From positions 1 through 64,000 of the forward strand of contig DDSV01000048.1 in the NCBI GenBank assembly GCA_002344215.1: DNA of 64,000 bases, written 5' to 3'. Both the position numbers and the translations under genes were made by a program. This stretch comes from Akkermansiaceae bacterium UBA2381. GTDB lineage: Bacteria; Verrucomicrobiota; Verrucomicrobiia; Verrucomicrobiales; DEV007. Under the pieces are notes generated by a model, which made no database searches, was not told the origin of the DNA, and worked only from the letters and a program-made list of their open reading frames with translations. Position 1 is the stretch's first letter, and every line of letters starts with the position of its first letter. Of this stretch, positions 1-8,588 are shown in pieces.

Positions 1-488
1 CGGATGTCGTTGACCTTGACGATCTTGAACTCGTAAACGTTGCCGACGTATTCGTTGAGATCCTTCGGCGGGATGATGTCGATCTGAGAGCCGGGGAGGA
101 AAGCCTCGACCCCGACGTTGACCATGAGGCCACCCTTGACGACCGACTTGACCTTGCCTTTGACGAGGCCACCATCTTCGTAAACTTTGACGATTTTGTC
201 CCAGTTCTGTTTGTGAGCCGCTTTCTCCTTGGAAAGGACGACCATGCCCTCATCGTTCTCGAGTTTCTCGAGGAGGACTTCAATTTCGTCGCCGACGGCA
301 AATTCTTCGTCTTCGAACTCGGAGAGAGGAATGATGCCCTCCGACTTGGCACCGACATCGACCACCACGACCTGGGGGCGGACTTCGATGATGGTTCCCC
401 GCACGATGGAATTCTCGCGGTGGGTGTGGAATTTTTGATCGATCAGGGCCATGAGGTCCAGACCGGATTGGGTAAGTGTAGCTGACAT
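1..488 (-). CDS. rpsA: 30S ribosomal protein S1, N-terminal part (cut by window edge)
   Basis: Translation from the ATG at 488 gives MSATLTQSGLDLMALIDQKF and then consecutive S1/OB-fold repeats. The first has the typical VRGTIIEV start and a GxxVVVDVGxKSEGIIPLSEF core. The second starts near VKGKVKSVVKGGLMVNVGVEAFLPGSQ. S1 binds mRNA on the 30S subunit and helps initiation. About 162 codons are present and the rest lies left of the window. The gene diverges from the phosphatase gene starting at 732, leaving a 243-bp shared upstream region. Recognition rests on the repeated S1 motif and is firm. Confidence 0.93.
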   Translation of the reverse strand, partial: MSATLTQSGLDLMALIDQKFHTHRENSIVRGTIIEVRPQVVVVDVGAKSEGIIPLSEFEDEEFAVGDEIEVLLEKLENDEGMVVLSKEKAAHKQNWDKIVKVYEDGGLVKGKVKSVVKGGLMVNVGVEAFLPGSQIDIIPPKDLNEYVGNVYEFKIVKVNDI

Positions 489-731
489 GTGATTAAGGTT
501 GGGGTTAGTTACTGGTTAGTAAGCCTTCCGACATTGCTCCGTTGGGTTGACCCGACCACTCCTGGAGCACCTGCAGCGGTCGGGGGGCGGAAATTTACGG
601 GGGAAAGCGGTTTTCACAAGGGGAATTGTGCTCAAGCCGCCGCCCCGGTCCGGGCTACCGCCCCCCACTTTTTCCTTCTCAGGACTTCATTTGACGCGGA
701 CTCGCGGCTGGGATCTGTTTCATCCATCCTG

Positions 732-2138
732 ATGAATGCCCGGAACTCCCCTACGAATGACGCGTTCCCGGCTGCCGCTCTGGACGAGGGGGAGCGCCGC
801 CTCTGGGCGACCTACCTGGAGCCGGTTTCCCTTTCCGACGGTGAAATTCTCTTCCGGCAGGGTGACGAGCCGGACGCTTTGTTCCTCGTCGAATCGGGCG
901 AACTCGCGGTGATCCTCGAGTTCGGCGAATCCGGCCTCGCCGCCCTGAGACGCTTCGGCCCGGGCCATTTTGTCGGTGAAATGGCTCTCTATCATGCCGA
1001 CCGGCGCACCGCGACAGTGCAATCGGTCGGCACCTCCGTCCTTTGGAAGCTGCCGACGAGCCGGGTGGCCGGGATGGAATGCCATCACCCGGGCCTGGCC
1101 CTCGCCCTGCACCGGCATATCGCCGGACTCCTCTCTGAGCGGGTCTCCTTTGCCAATGTCGAATTGAAAGAGCCGCTCGCCCGCCTCGCCCAATCACTCC
1201 GCGGACTGGCGGCGAGTGACTTCGCCACGACCGGATGGGATCGCGCCGGAGTCTCCGAGGCGAAAAGCCGCGACGACGAGGTGGGCGATGCCGCGCGCGC
1301 CGTAGACTACCTGGAGACACGTCTTCACCGATACCTCGAAGAACTCCGCCTCGCGACCGCTGCCAGGGAAGCGATTGAGAGCGAGTTGCGTATCGCCGGT
1401 GAAATCCAGCTCAGCCTCCTTCCGTCTCCGCTGAGCGAATCCGAAAAGACGCGTCTCGACTTCGCCGCGGTGGTTCGCCCCGCCCGGGAGGCGGGAGGAG
1501 ACCTCTATGACGGATTCTCCCTCCCTGACGGCCGTTTTTTCGCCCTTGTCGGAGATGTCTCGGGCAAGGGGGTTTCGGCAGCGCTGTTCATGGCCATGGC
1601 CGCCATGGCGATCCGCACCCTCGCAAAAACCCTTTCGGATCCGGGGGAGTTGCTCGCGAGGGTGAACGAACTCCTCTGTGAACGCAATGAAACACTGCAG
1701 TTCGTGACCGCCTGTGCGGTCTTGCTCAATCCGGAAACCGGTGCCTTTTCCTGGGCCAATGCCGGGCACCCCCTTCCCGTCATCCTCCATCGCGACGGAG
1801 GAGTTACCTGGCTCGACGGCCCGCGCTCGGCACCACTCGGGGTATTCGAGGAAACAACCTATCCGACCCGACAGTCCCAGTTGCCCCCCGGAGACACTCT
1901 GCTTCTCTATTCCGACGGGGTGAACGAAGCGATGAACGAAACCGGCGAGCTCTTCGGGACGGATCGCCTGGCCGCTCTTTTCACCGGTGGTTCTCCTTCC
2001 AACGGCAATGACGTGATCTCCCGCGTCCTTGGGGCGCTGGCCGAACACGCCGCTGATTACCCGCAATCCGACGACATCACCATCGCAACCCTGCGCAGCC
2101 ACGCTCCGGCTTTCAAAACGACGAGACCGACTCCCTGA
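732..2138 (+). CDS. cNMP-binding / coiled-coil / PP2C (SpoIIE/RsbU-type) serine phosphatase
   Basis: The reading frame is open back to a GTG at 489, but the upstream residues look non-coding, so I use the ATG at 732 (468 aa). Residues about 15-135 form a cyclic-nucleotide-binding fold (SDGEILFRQGDEPDALFLVESGEL, then FVGEMALYHADRRTATV). A helical linker precedes a PP2C domain from about residue 215 with all metal-binding landmarks: GGDLYD, VGDVSGKGVSAAL, ANAGHP, SDGVNEAMN and SDDITIATL. RsbU/SpoIIE phosphatases dephosphorylate STAS-domain anti-sigma antagonists. The 3' end overlaps the convergent kinase-STAS gene by 26 bp, which strongly suggests that gene is its partner. What ligand the N-terminal domain binds cannot be read from sequence. 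Confidence 0.88.
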   Translation: MNARNSPTNDAFPAAALDEGERRLWATYLEPVSLSDGEILFRQGDEPDALFLVESGELAVILEFGESGLAALRRFGPGHFVGEMALYHADRRTATVQSVGTSVLWKLPTSRVAGMECHHPGLALALHRHIAGLLSERVSFANVELKEPLARLAQSLRGLAASDFATTGWDRAGVSEAKSRDDEVGDAARAVDYLETRLHRYLEELRLATAAREAIESELRIAGEIQLSLLPSPLSESEKTRLDFAAVVRPAREAGGDLYDGFSLPDGRFFALVGDVSGKGVSAALFMAMAAMAIRTLAKTLSDPGELLARVNELLCERNETLQFVTACAVLLNPETGAFSWANAGHPLPVILHRDGGVTWLDGPRSAPLGVFEETTYPTRQSQLPPGDTLLLYSDGVNEAMNETGELFGTDRLAALFTGGSPSNGNDVISRVLGALAEHAADYPQSDDITIATLRSHAPAFKTTRPTP

Positions 2139-2877
2139 CATCGAGCGGACCGATCAGGCCCGAGACTTCAAAGACTTCCCGAACCGTCAGGGTGAGGCCC
2201 GCAAATCCCGTCGATCCGCCCTCTGCCCGCAACGTTTTCGCGGCGAGGAGAAAAACCCTCAAGCCGGCACTGCTAACGTAATCGAGAGACGACAGGTCAA
2301 AGACAATGTTCCGGATATCTGAATCGCAAAGCGCGCGGAACTGCCTCTCGAGCTCGGGCCCTGACAAACCATCAAGGCGGCCACTCACGGAGAGAATCGC
2401 GGACGAGGGCCGCTTTGACGTCGCAATCCGCATCAGTGCCACTGCATCGACATCCCGACCGAGCTTGCGCTCAAGGGTAAAACGATTCTGATCCTGCCAC
2501 CATTCGTAGTGACAGGAGTCCATCAATTTTTTCACCAGATGGATCCCGAGACCGCCGATGGGGCGCTCCTCCAGAGGCAGGCTTGTGTCGACATCCGGAT
2601 TCAGGAGCGGATTAAAGGGACGCGCCCGATCCGTGACGGTCGCCTTAATCCGGTCCGGCACCGGGAGAACCATCGCCAGGGTGAGGGATTGCCCCCCGCC
2701 TTCTCCATACCCGTGCATGATCACATTGGTGATGACTTCCTCCATCGCCAACTGCAGGGCCGATAGATCCCCGGGGGTGGCCGGCGTGTCGGAACAAAAC
2801 CCGCTGACAAAATCGGCCACGCGGGAGAGTTCCGCGAGGTCGTTGGTGAGGGTTAGAATTCGACTTTGATCGGGCAC
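2113..2877 (-). CDS. RsbW/SpoIIAB-type serine kinase fused to a STAS anti-sigma-factor-antagonist domain
   Basis: I choose the GTG at 2877 (254 aa) because further upstream the frame lies inside the ABC ATPase gene. Residues 1-140 are a GHKL ATPase of the RsbW type: N-box Glu47/Asn51 in AMEEVITNVIMHGYG, a G1-like DRARPFNP and a G2 PIGGLGIHLVKKLMD. Residues about 145-254 are a STAS domain with the phosphorylatable serine context DYVSSAGLRVF. Kinase and substrate are normally separate proteins (RsbW and RsbV), so having both in one chain is unusual. It is last in the ABC operon, 28 bp after the ATPase gene. Its last 26 bp are antisense to the end of the phosphatase gene. No sigma-factor gene is nearby, so the output may not be transcriptional. 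Confidence 0.85.
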   Translation of the reverse strand: MPDQSRILTLTNDLAELSRVADFVSGFCSDTPATPGDLSALQLAMEEVITNVIMHGYGEGGGQSLTLAMVLPVPDRIKATVTDRARPFNPLLNPDVDTSLPLEERPIGGLGIHLVKKLMDSCHYEWWQDQNRFTLERKLGRDVDAVALMRIATSKRPSSAILSVSGRLDGLSGPELERQFRALCDSDIRNIVFDLSSLDYVSSAGLRVFLLAAKTLRAEGGSTGFAGLTLTVREVFEVSGLIGPLDVRESVSSF

Positions 2878-2905
2878 AGGTAGAGTCGGGTGAAAAGGAA
2901 TCGGA

Positions 2906-3718
2906 TCAGATATAAAGATCTCCCAGCATTGCCGCAGCGCTCTCATCGAGCTGCTCACGGCGGCGGATCTCGTCAAACCGGTCCAGAAGATCCTCAGGGC
3001 GAAGACGCTGCTTTTCCGCACCGCGGATGTCGTGCAGGACGCGACCACGATGCATCATGATCACCCGGTCGCCGAGGCTTACCGCCTGTTGCATTGAATG
3101 AGTCACCATCAGGGTGGTGAGCTTGTCGCGCTGGATCACCTCGTCGCTGAGAGTGATGACCTGGTCGGCGCTCTTGGGGTCAAGCGCGGCGGTGTGTTCA
3201 TCGAGGAGAAGCAGATCGGGCTTCAGCCAGGTCGCCATCAGGAGGGTGAGAGCCTGACGCTGCCCGCCCGAAAGAGAGCCGATCGCGTTGTCGAGCCTGT
3301 CTTCCAGTCCCATTTTGAGCGAGGCAATGCGATCGCGCAACGGTCTCGTCAGACCGGGCGAAAGAGCCCAGCTCAATCCGCGGACGTGCCCCCTCCGGCT
3401 GGCGAGGGCAAAATTCTCGGCGATCGACATGGTGGGGGCGGTCCCGCTGAAGGGATTCTGGAAAACGCGTCCGATGAGACTCGCCCGCCGGTGCTCCGGC
3501 CAGGCCGTGACGTTGCGTCCGGCTATCTCGATCTTTCCCTCATCAACAAAAAACGAGCCCGCCACCGCGTTGAGCAGGGTGGATTTGCCCGAACCGTTCA
3601 TGCCCAGGACAATGACGAATGAACCCTCTTCGATGGTCAGATCAACCCCCTGCAGGGCCCGGACCTCGTTGATGGTTCCGGGATGAAAGGTTTTGCGGAT
3701 GCCGGAGACGGTAAGCAT
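2906..3718 (-). CDS. ABC transporter ATP-binding protein
   Basis: This 270-residue single nucleotide-binding domain shows Walker A GMNGSGKST (near residue 40), the signature LSGGQRQ, Walker B LLLLDEH with the catalytic Glu, and the H-loop VTHSM. It pairs with the permease gene 6 bp upstream and energises import. Its type, together with a BPD-transp-2 permease and a PF04392-type binding protein, matches the import systems predicted for tryptophan or other aromatic compounds. The substrate here is not determinable. It sits fourth in a five-gene operon whose other non-transport members are STAS or kinase proteins. Confidence 0.9.
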   Translation of the reverse strand: MLTVSGIRKTFHPGTINEVRALQGVDLTIEEGSFVIVLGMNGSGKSTLLNAVAGSFFVDEGKIEIAGRNVTAWPEHRRASLIGRVFQNPFSGTAPTMSIAENFALASRRGHVRGLSWALSPGLTRPLRDRIASLKMGLEDRLDNAIGSLSGGQRQALTLLMATWLKPDLLLLDEHTAALDPKSADQVITLSDEVIQRDKLTTLMVTHSMQQAVSLGDRVIMMHRGRVLHDIRGAEKQRLRPEDLLDRFDEIRRREQLDESAAAMLGDLYI

Positions 3719-3724
3719 GGCGAA

Positions 3725-4654
3725 TCAGGAGACAGTGGGACGACGGCGCTTGAGGCGCTCTAGAAAACCGGGGAAAACCAGCGCGGCAAAAACGAACAGC
3801 GCGGTGATGAGTTTTAGATCATTGGGGTTCAAGCCCCACCGCAGGGCAATGGCAACGAGCAGGCGGAACAGCACCGACCCCATGATCGTCCCGATGATGG
3901 TCAGGCCGAGGCTGCGGGTTCCCGTGAGCGCCTCGCCGATGATGACGCTGGCCAGTCCCCAGACAATCATCCCGATACCCATCTGCGCGTCGGCGAAACC
4001 CTGATACTGGGCGAGGAGCGCACCCGAGAGTGCGACGAGACCGTTTGAAAGCGCCAGACCGAGAATGATGTTGCGCTCCACATTGGCGCCGAGCGCACGA
4101 ACCATCTGGGGGTTGTCTCCCGTCGCCCGCATCGAGGTGCCGAGATGGGTGCGAAAAAAAGCGTAAAGGGCCATCCCGGCGATAGGGACAAAGATCAGCG
4201 AGAGCAGGAGCATAGCAGCATCCGCCGAGGAAACGCTCCAGCCGAAAAACCCGACTGATTCCCCTCCGAAGAGCGACCGGCCGAACTCTTCCGACCGGGT
4301 CGCGAGTGTGCTCGACCCGAGAAGCGGCACATTACTGCGTCCCATGACATGGAGGTTGACCGAATAGAGGGCCGTCATCACGAGAATGCCCGAGAGCAGG
4401 GAGTTGATCTTGAACTTCGTGTGAATGATTCCGGTGACTGCGCCAGCAGCCGCGCCTCCGAGCGCTCCTGCCAGGGTCGCAAGCGCGGGATTCACCTCGT
4501 TCACGAGAAGCACGGCGGCAATCGAGGCCCCGAGAGTGATCGATCCATCCGTGGTGATGTCAGGCATTGAAAAAATGCGGAACGACACAAGGACCCCCAG
4601 CGCCAGAAGCGAGAGAATCAAACCGATAATAAGGGCACCGAGGAGAAGAGTCAT
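3725..4654 (-). CDS. ABC transporter permease (branched-chain amino acid / BPD_transp_2 type)
   Basis: This 309-residue protein has about eight to nine hydrophobic segments. It contains the glycine-rich GALGGAAAGAVTGIIHTKFKIN region and the conserved RATGDNPQMVRALGANV loop typical of inner-membrane importers of the branched-chain/ribose class. Only one permease gene is present, so the membrane part is presumably a homodimer. It starts 3 bp after the STAS gene stop and ends 6 bp before the ATPase gene, so all are surely co-transcribed. Confidence 0.88.
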   Translation of the reverse strand: MTLLLGALIIGLILSLLALGVLVSFRIFSMPDITTDGSITLGASIAAVLLVNEVNPALATLAGALGGAAAGAVTGIIHTKFKINSLLSGILVMTALYSVNLHVMGRSNVPLLGSSTLATRSEEFGRSLFGGESVGFFGWSVSSADAAMLLLSLIFVPIAGMALYAFFRTHLGTSMRATGDNPQMVRALGANVERNIILGLALSNGLVALSGALLAQYQGFADAQMGIGMIVWGLASVIIGEALTGTRSLGLTIIGTIMGSVLFRLLVAIALRWGLNPNDLKLITALFVFAALVFPGFLERLKRRRPTVS

Positions 4655-4657
4655 GAT

Positions 4658-5872
4658 TCAGAATAGGACGGGAGCGACCCAAAGAGCGCCGCGAAAAAAC
4701 TCGCTCTCACCCGCCCCGTTAATACCGCGCGGATCCGAGAGCAAATGCAGGACCGCCTGCAGCGAGTGGCCCTCAAAGAGCTCGTTCACGAGGGGCTTCA
4801 ATTCGATGCGGCCCTTGCGCAGCGGGCGATAGGGAAAGGCCGCCGCATGAAAATGACCCAGCAGATCCGAATCCCGGTGAATCGGACGCAACAGTGGCTC
4901 AAGCGGGGTTCCCTGCTTCGCGACAAAACCCACGATCAACGAGGTCGAATCGCGGTGAGCCCGCTCGCTCGTGAAAGAAAGCCAGTCACGAATCCCGGGA
5001 AAGGCAAAACGCGGATCGCCCCCCGCATCACTCATCGCCGGAGACTGCCGCAGGCTTGCCCCCACCAATCCCGAGGTCTCAGTGACCGCCACAAACAACG
5101 CCGCCTCGGCTCCGCTCTCATTCAGGGCGGTGGTGGCGAGTTCACACATTCCGACCGTGCGGGAAGTCTCCTTCGCCTCAAATCGCACCAGGCTGGAAAA
5201 AGAGCCCTCGGCACAAAGGCCGAGGAGAAGCCTCCCTTCGGGAACCAGAGCCCCTTCACTGACCAGAAAGTCCGCCCGACTGGATCCATCCGCCGGCTGA
5301 AAAGCCGCCACTCCGGCCGAAGCGAGAAACTCTCCCGCCCGGGTCAGATGCGCGGAGTCGGATCCCCCCAGTGCCCCTACCCCGATCGCAAAATGCTCCC
5401 CGCCAAAGCGCCTCAGCGGTTGGGGATCTCCGGTCACGCCGGTCTGGAGCAAGGAGGCTTCACCCACCAACTCAACCCGCATTCCTTCTCCTCCGAGCGC
5501 AAACACCCGATGCCGGGCATTGCCGCTTTCCAGGGAACTCGCTCCATCCTCCTCAAGATTTCCCGGGGCGATTGCCGTGGCGATCAGCATTCCAAGGCCG
5601 GAGAGATCGAGAACCGACCGGACCGGTTCCGAGGGAGAGACCACCCCAAAAAGGCCGTTGATCGCCCGCAGCTGTTTAAAACAGGAAAGGAGCACCCTCA
5701 CCCCCGCGGAACTGAGATAATCAACTCCCGACATGTCGAGATGGAGACGATGCTCCCCGCTGCGAACCACTTCGGAAAGGGCCGTCTCGACATGGCCGGA
5801 CCAGTTCGCATCAAGCCGCCCGCTGAGAGTCAGGATGACGAGATCGACCGATTGTTCACGAGAGATTTCCAT
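4658..5872 (-). CDS. STAS-domain protein with unrecognised 300-residue C-terminal region
   Basis: Residues 1-105 are a clear STAS (anti-anti-sigma) domain: LSGRLDANWSGHVETAL, then LDMSGVDYLSSAGVRVLLS, which keeps the serine phosphorylated by RsbW-type kinases. The remaining roughly 300 residues are soluble, with no membrane segment. They contain glycine-rich stretches (GGEHFAIGVGALGG, FLVSEGALVPEG) that I cannot assign to a family. It lies between the binding-protein gene (5 bp away) and the permease gene (3 bp away), an odd place for a regulator. A plausible role, by inference, is a phospho-switch reporting or gating transporter state. The kinase encoded at the operon end and the convergent phosphatase are the obvious enzymes acting on it. 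Confidence 0.75.
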   Translation of the reverse strand: MEISREQSVDLVILTLSGRLDANWSGHVETALSEVVRSGEHRLHLDMSGVDYLSSAGVRVLLSCFKQLRAINGLFGVVSPSEPVRSVLDLSGLGMLIATAIAPGNLEEDGASSLESGNARHRVFALGGEGMRVELVGEASLLQTGVTGDPQPLRRFGGEHFAIGVGALGGSDSAHLTRAGEFLASAGVAAFQPADGSSRADFLVSEGALVPEGRLLLGLCAEGSFSSLVRFEAKETSRTVGMCELATTALNESGAEAALFVAVTETSGLVGASLRQSPAMSDAGGDPRFAFPGIRDWLSFTSERAHRDSTSLIVGFVAKQGTPLEPLLRPIHRDSDLLGHFHAAAFPYRPLRKGRIELKPLVNELFEGHSLQAVLHLLSDPRGINGAGESEFFRGALWVAPVLF

Positions 5873-5877
5873 GTGGC

Positions 5878-7851
5878 TTATTGGATCACGATCCCCACCT
5901 CATCAAGAAGACCTTGAGGCAGCGACATCCCAAGCTCCCGGGCATTCGGAAGACTGGCACTGAAGTAGAGTTTCGGGGGCAGGATAAAGGGAATTTTAGC
6001 GGGGTCCTCTCCTCCTATGACGCGTTCGATCAGTTCCATCGTGACCTCGCCCGTATTGCGATAATCCCGGCCGAAGGAAATCGCGGCACCCAGTTCGACC
6101 GTGGTACTGTTGAGGCTGAGAAGCGGCATCTTCGCCTGCCGGGCCGCTCTCGTGATCGCACTGAAGCCGGCATTGGAAAGATTGTCCGAGACCTGCACGA
6201 TGGCATCGATCGGGCGGGACACGAGGGCGAGGGTCGCGTCGGGCAGTTCCCCGGGCGAGTTCACCGCGACACATTCCAGAGTGATGCCGCGCCGGCGGCA
6301 CGACGCCTCCATCGAATCCCTGAGATCCACCGAATTCGCCTCGGCCGGACAAAACAGCGTTCCGATGCGGCGATACCCGGGGAAATGCCGTTCGATCGTG
6401 TCGAGGGCCTCCTCGATTGGAGCCAGCACTGAAACTCCCGTCACATTGGGGAGATGCTCGGTATAACTGGATCCCGCTCCGGCGGCCACGGGATTGGCCA
6501 CGACGGAGAAGAGCACCGGGCGGTCGCGGATCTTCTGAATCGCCACCTGCAGGGCCGGGGTGGAAAGCGGCACCACGATATCAGCGCTGTCGGTCAGGAC
6601 CGCGTCAAAAATTCCACTGAGCGCCGCCATGTCGCCCTGGGCGCTTCGGACCGTCATTTCATAATCAAGTCCCTCCACAAGCTTGCTCCGCTTTGCCGCC
6701 GCGTGAAGTCCCTCCATCGTTTCCTCGCAGGGGATGGATTCCACATAGTTGACCACGGCAATCTTCCATTTCCTGCGGGGCGGAAGGGGCGCCGCCGCCT
6801 GCCGAACTTGTTCCGATCCGTCGGCTTCAATCACCAGACGAGCCCGCTCCATGACTTCGGTACTCAATGACCACTTGTCCTTGAGGCCGGCGAGAACCGA
6901 GCGATTCACCGTAAGCATCTCCGGCATCACGTTCTTGATCTCGACCCCGGCCGGACTGCGGCCGCTCAGCACCTCGCCTGCAAGATTCCCCGCGAGTCGG
7001 CCCACTTCGTGGTAATCCGCCCCCAGATCAAAAAGAGCCCCGCGTTTCACGTTGGGAGGGATCACCGTAAACACCGGTATGCGGCCCTTTTTCGCCGCCG
7101 CCATGACCGTATCAACCGCCGTTAGGACGGTCACGTCACCCCCCACCCAGATGGCCTCAACCCCGCGTGCGACGAGGGCACTCGCCGCCTCGGCCACTCC
7201 CGAGGAATTGTCGACCGTCGTCTCGACGAGCTTGATGCCGAGTTCTGCGCAAATCTGCCGGGCCAGTTTCACTTGCGCTTCCGAATTGGCTTCCGCTGCA
7301 TTCCAGACCACCCCTACTGAAGCAAGCGCCGGGTTCATTTTCCGGGCGAGACGAAAGACCTCGCCCACCGGCTGCATCGTCCCGAAGCCGGCCAAGTGCG
7401 CCGGATGGTCGAGCGGATCGGTTGCACTGACTCCGACGCCCGCGATGGCGGGGTCGGAGACCACCCCGAAAACATGATTCGTTTTGCCCGCCCGGTTGGC
7501 ATTCGCCACCGCCTGAAGCGATACCGTGCTGATTGACATGAGCAGATCGTAGCCGCCCCCGGCCATTTCCTTCGCGATCGTCTGCGAGACGGCATTATCA
7601 CCCTCGGCATTGTAGAGTTTCAGATCGAGATTCCGTCCGACCTCCCATCCAGCCCCCTTCAACCCGGCGAAGACGCCCTCTCGACTCTCATCAAGGATGG
7701 ACTGAGAGGCGTGCTGGAGGAGGGCAACCCGCACGACACGACCGTCTTTCCGGGTTCCCTCGCGCGACCCCAGATCTGAAAGGAGAAGCACCGAGGCCGC
7801 TGCCAGAATGAGAAAAAGGCCAAGAATGAGGCGGCGCAGGGTGTGGAGCAT
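5878..7851 (-). CDS. Tandem-duplicated ABC transporter substrate-binding protein
   Basis: The protein is 657 aa, about twice the usual length. An N-terminal hydrophobic segment (residues 7-27) serves as a signal or membrane anchor. Two complete periplasmic-binding-like lobes of the PF04392 type follow, roughly 38-330 and 363-650. Each has the same order of motifs: VALLQHASQS / IAVVNYVESI, VVSDPAIAGVGVSATDP / VVANPVAAGAGSSYTEH, VGVVWNAAEANS / IGTLFCPAEANS, and GADYHEVGRLAG / GRDYRNTGEVTM. So the gene arose by internal duplication or fusion. It is the first gene of the five-gene operon. A 242-bp region upstream should carry the promoter. The two lobes have diverged and could bind different ligands. 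Confidence 0.88.
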   Translation of the reverse strand: MLHTLRRLILGLFLILAAASVLLLSDLGSREGTRKDGRVVRVALLQHASQSILDESREGVFAGLKGAGWEVGRNLDLKLYNAEGDNAVSQTIAKEMAGGGYDLLMSISTVSLQAVANANRAGKTNHVFGVVSDPAIAGVGVSATDPLDHPAHLAGFGTMQPVGEVFRLARKMNPALASVGVVWNAAEANSEAQVKLARQICAELGIKLVETTVDNSSGVAEAASALVARGVEAIWVGGDVTVLTAVDTVMAAAKKGRIPVFTVIPPNVKRGALFDLGADYHEVGRLAGNLAGEVLSGRSPAGVEIKNVMPEMLTVNRSVLAGLKDKWSLSTEVMERARLVIEADGSEQVRQAAAPLPPRRKWKIAVVNYVESIPCEETMEGLHAAAKRSKLVEGLDYEMTVRSAQGDMAALSGIFDAVLTDSADIVVPLSTPALQVAIQKIRDRPVLFSVVANPVAAGAGSSYTEHLPNVTGVSVLAPIEEALDTIERHFPGYRRIGTLFCPAEANSVDLRDSMEASCRRRGITLECVAVNSPGELPDATLALVSRPIDAIVQVSDNLSNAGFSAITRAARQAKMPLLSLNSTTVELGAAISFGRDYRNTGEVTMELIERVIGGEDPAKIPFILPPKLYFSASLPNARELGMSLPQGLLDEVGIVIQ

Positions 7852-8093
7852 CGAATCAACTAAAGAACCAATTTCCCCAAAAACTCAACGGCTATTGCGT
7901 TGATTTGCCGGATTTCATTGAACCGCCCGGGCTCTCCTGGCAACGTTCTGTATTCAGCCGGATATTGAGCAAAGAATCCATCCCGACTAACTCAATGAGG
8001 GCGGGTAGACCCGCACCATTCAGTATTGACGATAGTCTCCTGCGAAGGTGTCTTTGATGAGATCTGGAAGCGTCGCGTTCCAGATAAAGGCGG
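7852..8093. other. Intergenic region upstream of the ABC/partner-switch operon
   Basis: A 242-bp spacer upstream of the minus-strand operon. A 70-codon minus-strand frame (7892-8104) crosses it but has arginine-rich shadow-like composition and overlaps the next gene, so I do not call it. I see no clear terminator or protein-binding palindrome. The operon promoter is expected here. Confidence 0.4.
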
Positions 8094-8588
8094 CTAATCC
8101 CCAAATCCCCCCGTGACAGATCGCCTTGAAGCCGCTGGTTCCGCCCTCACTTGGAATCCCAGGAAGATCAGGAATGCTCCAAAGAGGAGGAAGCCGTAAC
8201 CCACGCCCAGAAACCCTCCCATGGGGTAGGCAGCCCCATCCATGAGAGCGGAACCTGGCTGTCCAGGAACGTGTCGGATCGAGGTGTTGGGCGCGATGAG
8301 TTTGCCCTCCGGGTCTACCAAAGTAAGAAAGTATTCTTTCGTCACCTCAAATTTCCGGGTCTCCCTGGCCTGAGGCTCGCCCCACTGGACAGTCACAATG
8401 CAGCGCTTTTTGCCCTTTGGTCCAGACTCTATAACGGCTTGGGTGATCTCCGCAGGCTCGTTGACCCCTTGAACATCCAGCTTCGCCTGTCGGCTTTTTG
8501 AGTGGAGACCCAGCCCGGCAAAGACCGCGCCGAGGATGACAATGACGATGCCGACACCCTTGAGTTGCCGTCTGATCTGGTTTCTCAT
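8094..8588 (-). CDS. Two-TM membrane protein of unknown function (DUF3592-like architecture)
   Basis: This 164-residue protein has a membrane segment at about 10-28 (GVGIVIVILGAVFAGLGL) and a second at about 122-148. The roughly 90-residue loop between them contains beta-strand-like stretches (KKRCIVTVQWGEPQ, TRKFEVTKEYFLTL). This topology resembles DUF3592 proteins, in which a soluble beta domain sits between two helices, but the match is only architectural. It stands alone between unrelated genes. Confidence 0.6.
   Translation of the reverse strand: MRNQIRRQLKGVGIVIVILGAVFAGLGLHSKSRQAKLDVQGVNEPAEITQAVIESGPKGKKRCIVTVQWGEPQARETRKFEVTKEYFLTLVDPEGKLIAPNTSIRHVPGQPGSALMDGAAYPMGGFLGVGYGFLLFGAFLIFLGFQVRAEPAASRRSVTGGFGD

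Noticed and set aside
213..485. 90-codon plus-strand frame
   Set aside because: It is the antisense shadow of rpsA, whose minus-strand translation is a clear S1 repeat.
489..731. Upstream extension of the phosphatase frame from a GTG at 489
   Set aside because: The extra 81 residues look like translated intergenic DNA, abut rpsA's start on the opposite strand, and precede a good ATG at 732.
7892..8104. 70-codon minus-strand frame
   Set aside because: Arg/Ser-rich composition, overlaps the next gene's end, no ribosome-binding site or family pattern.
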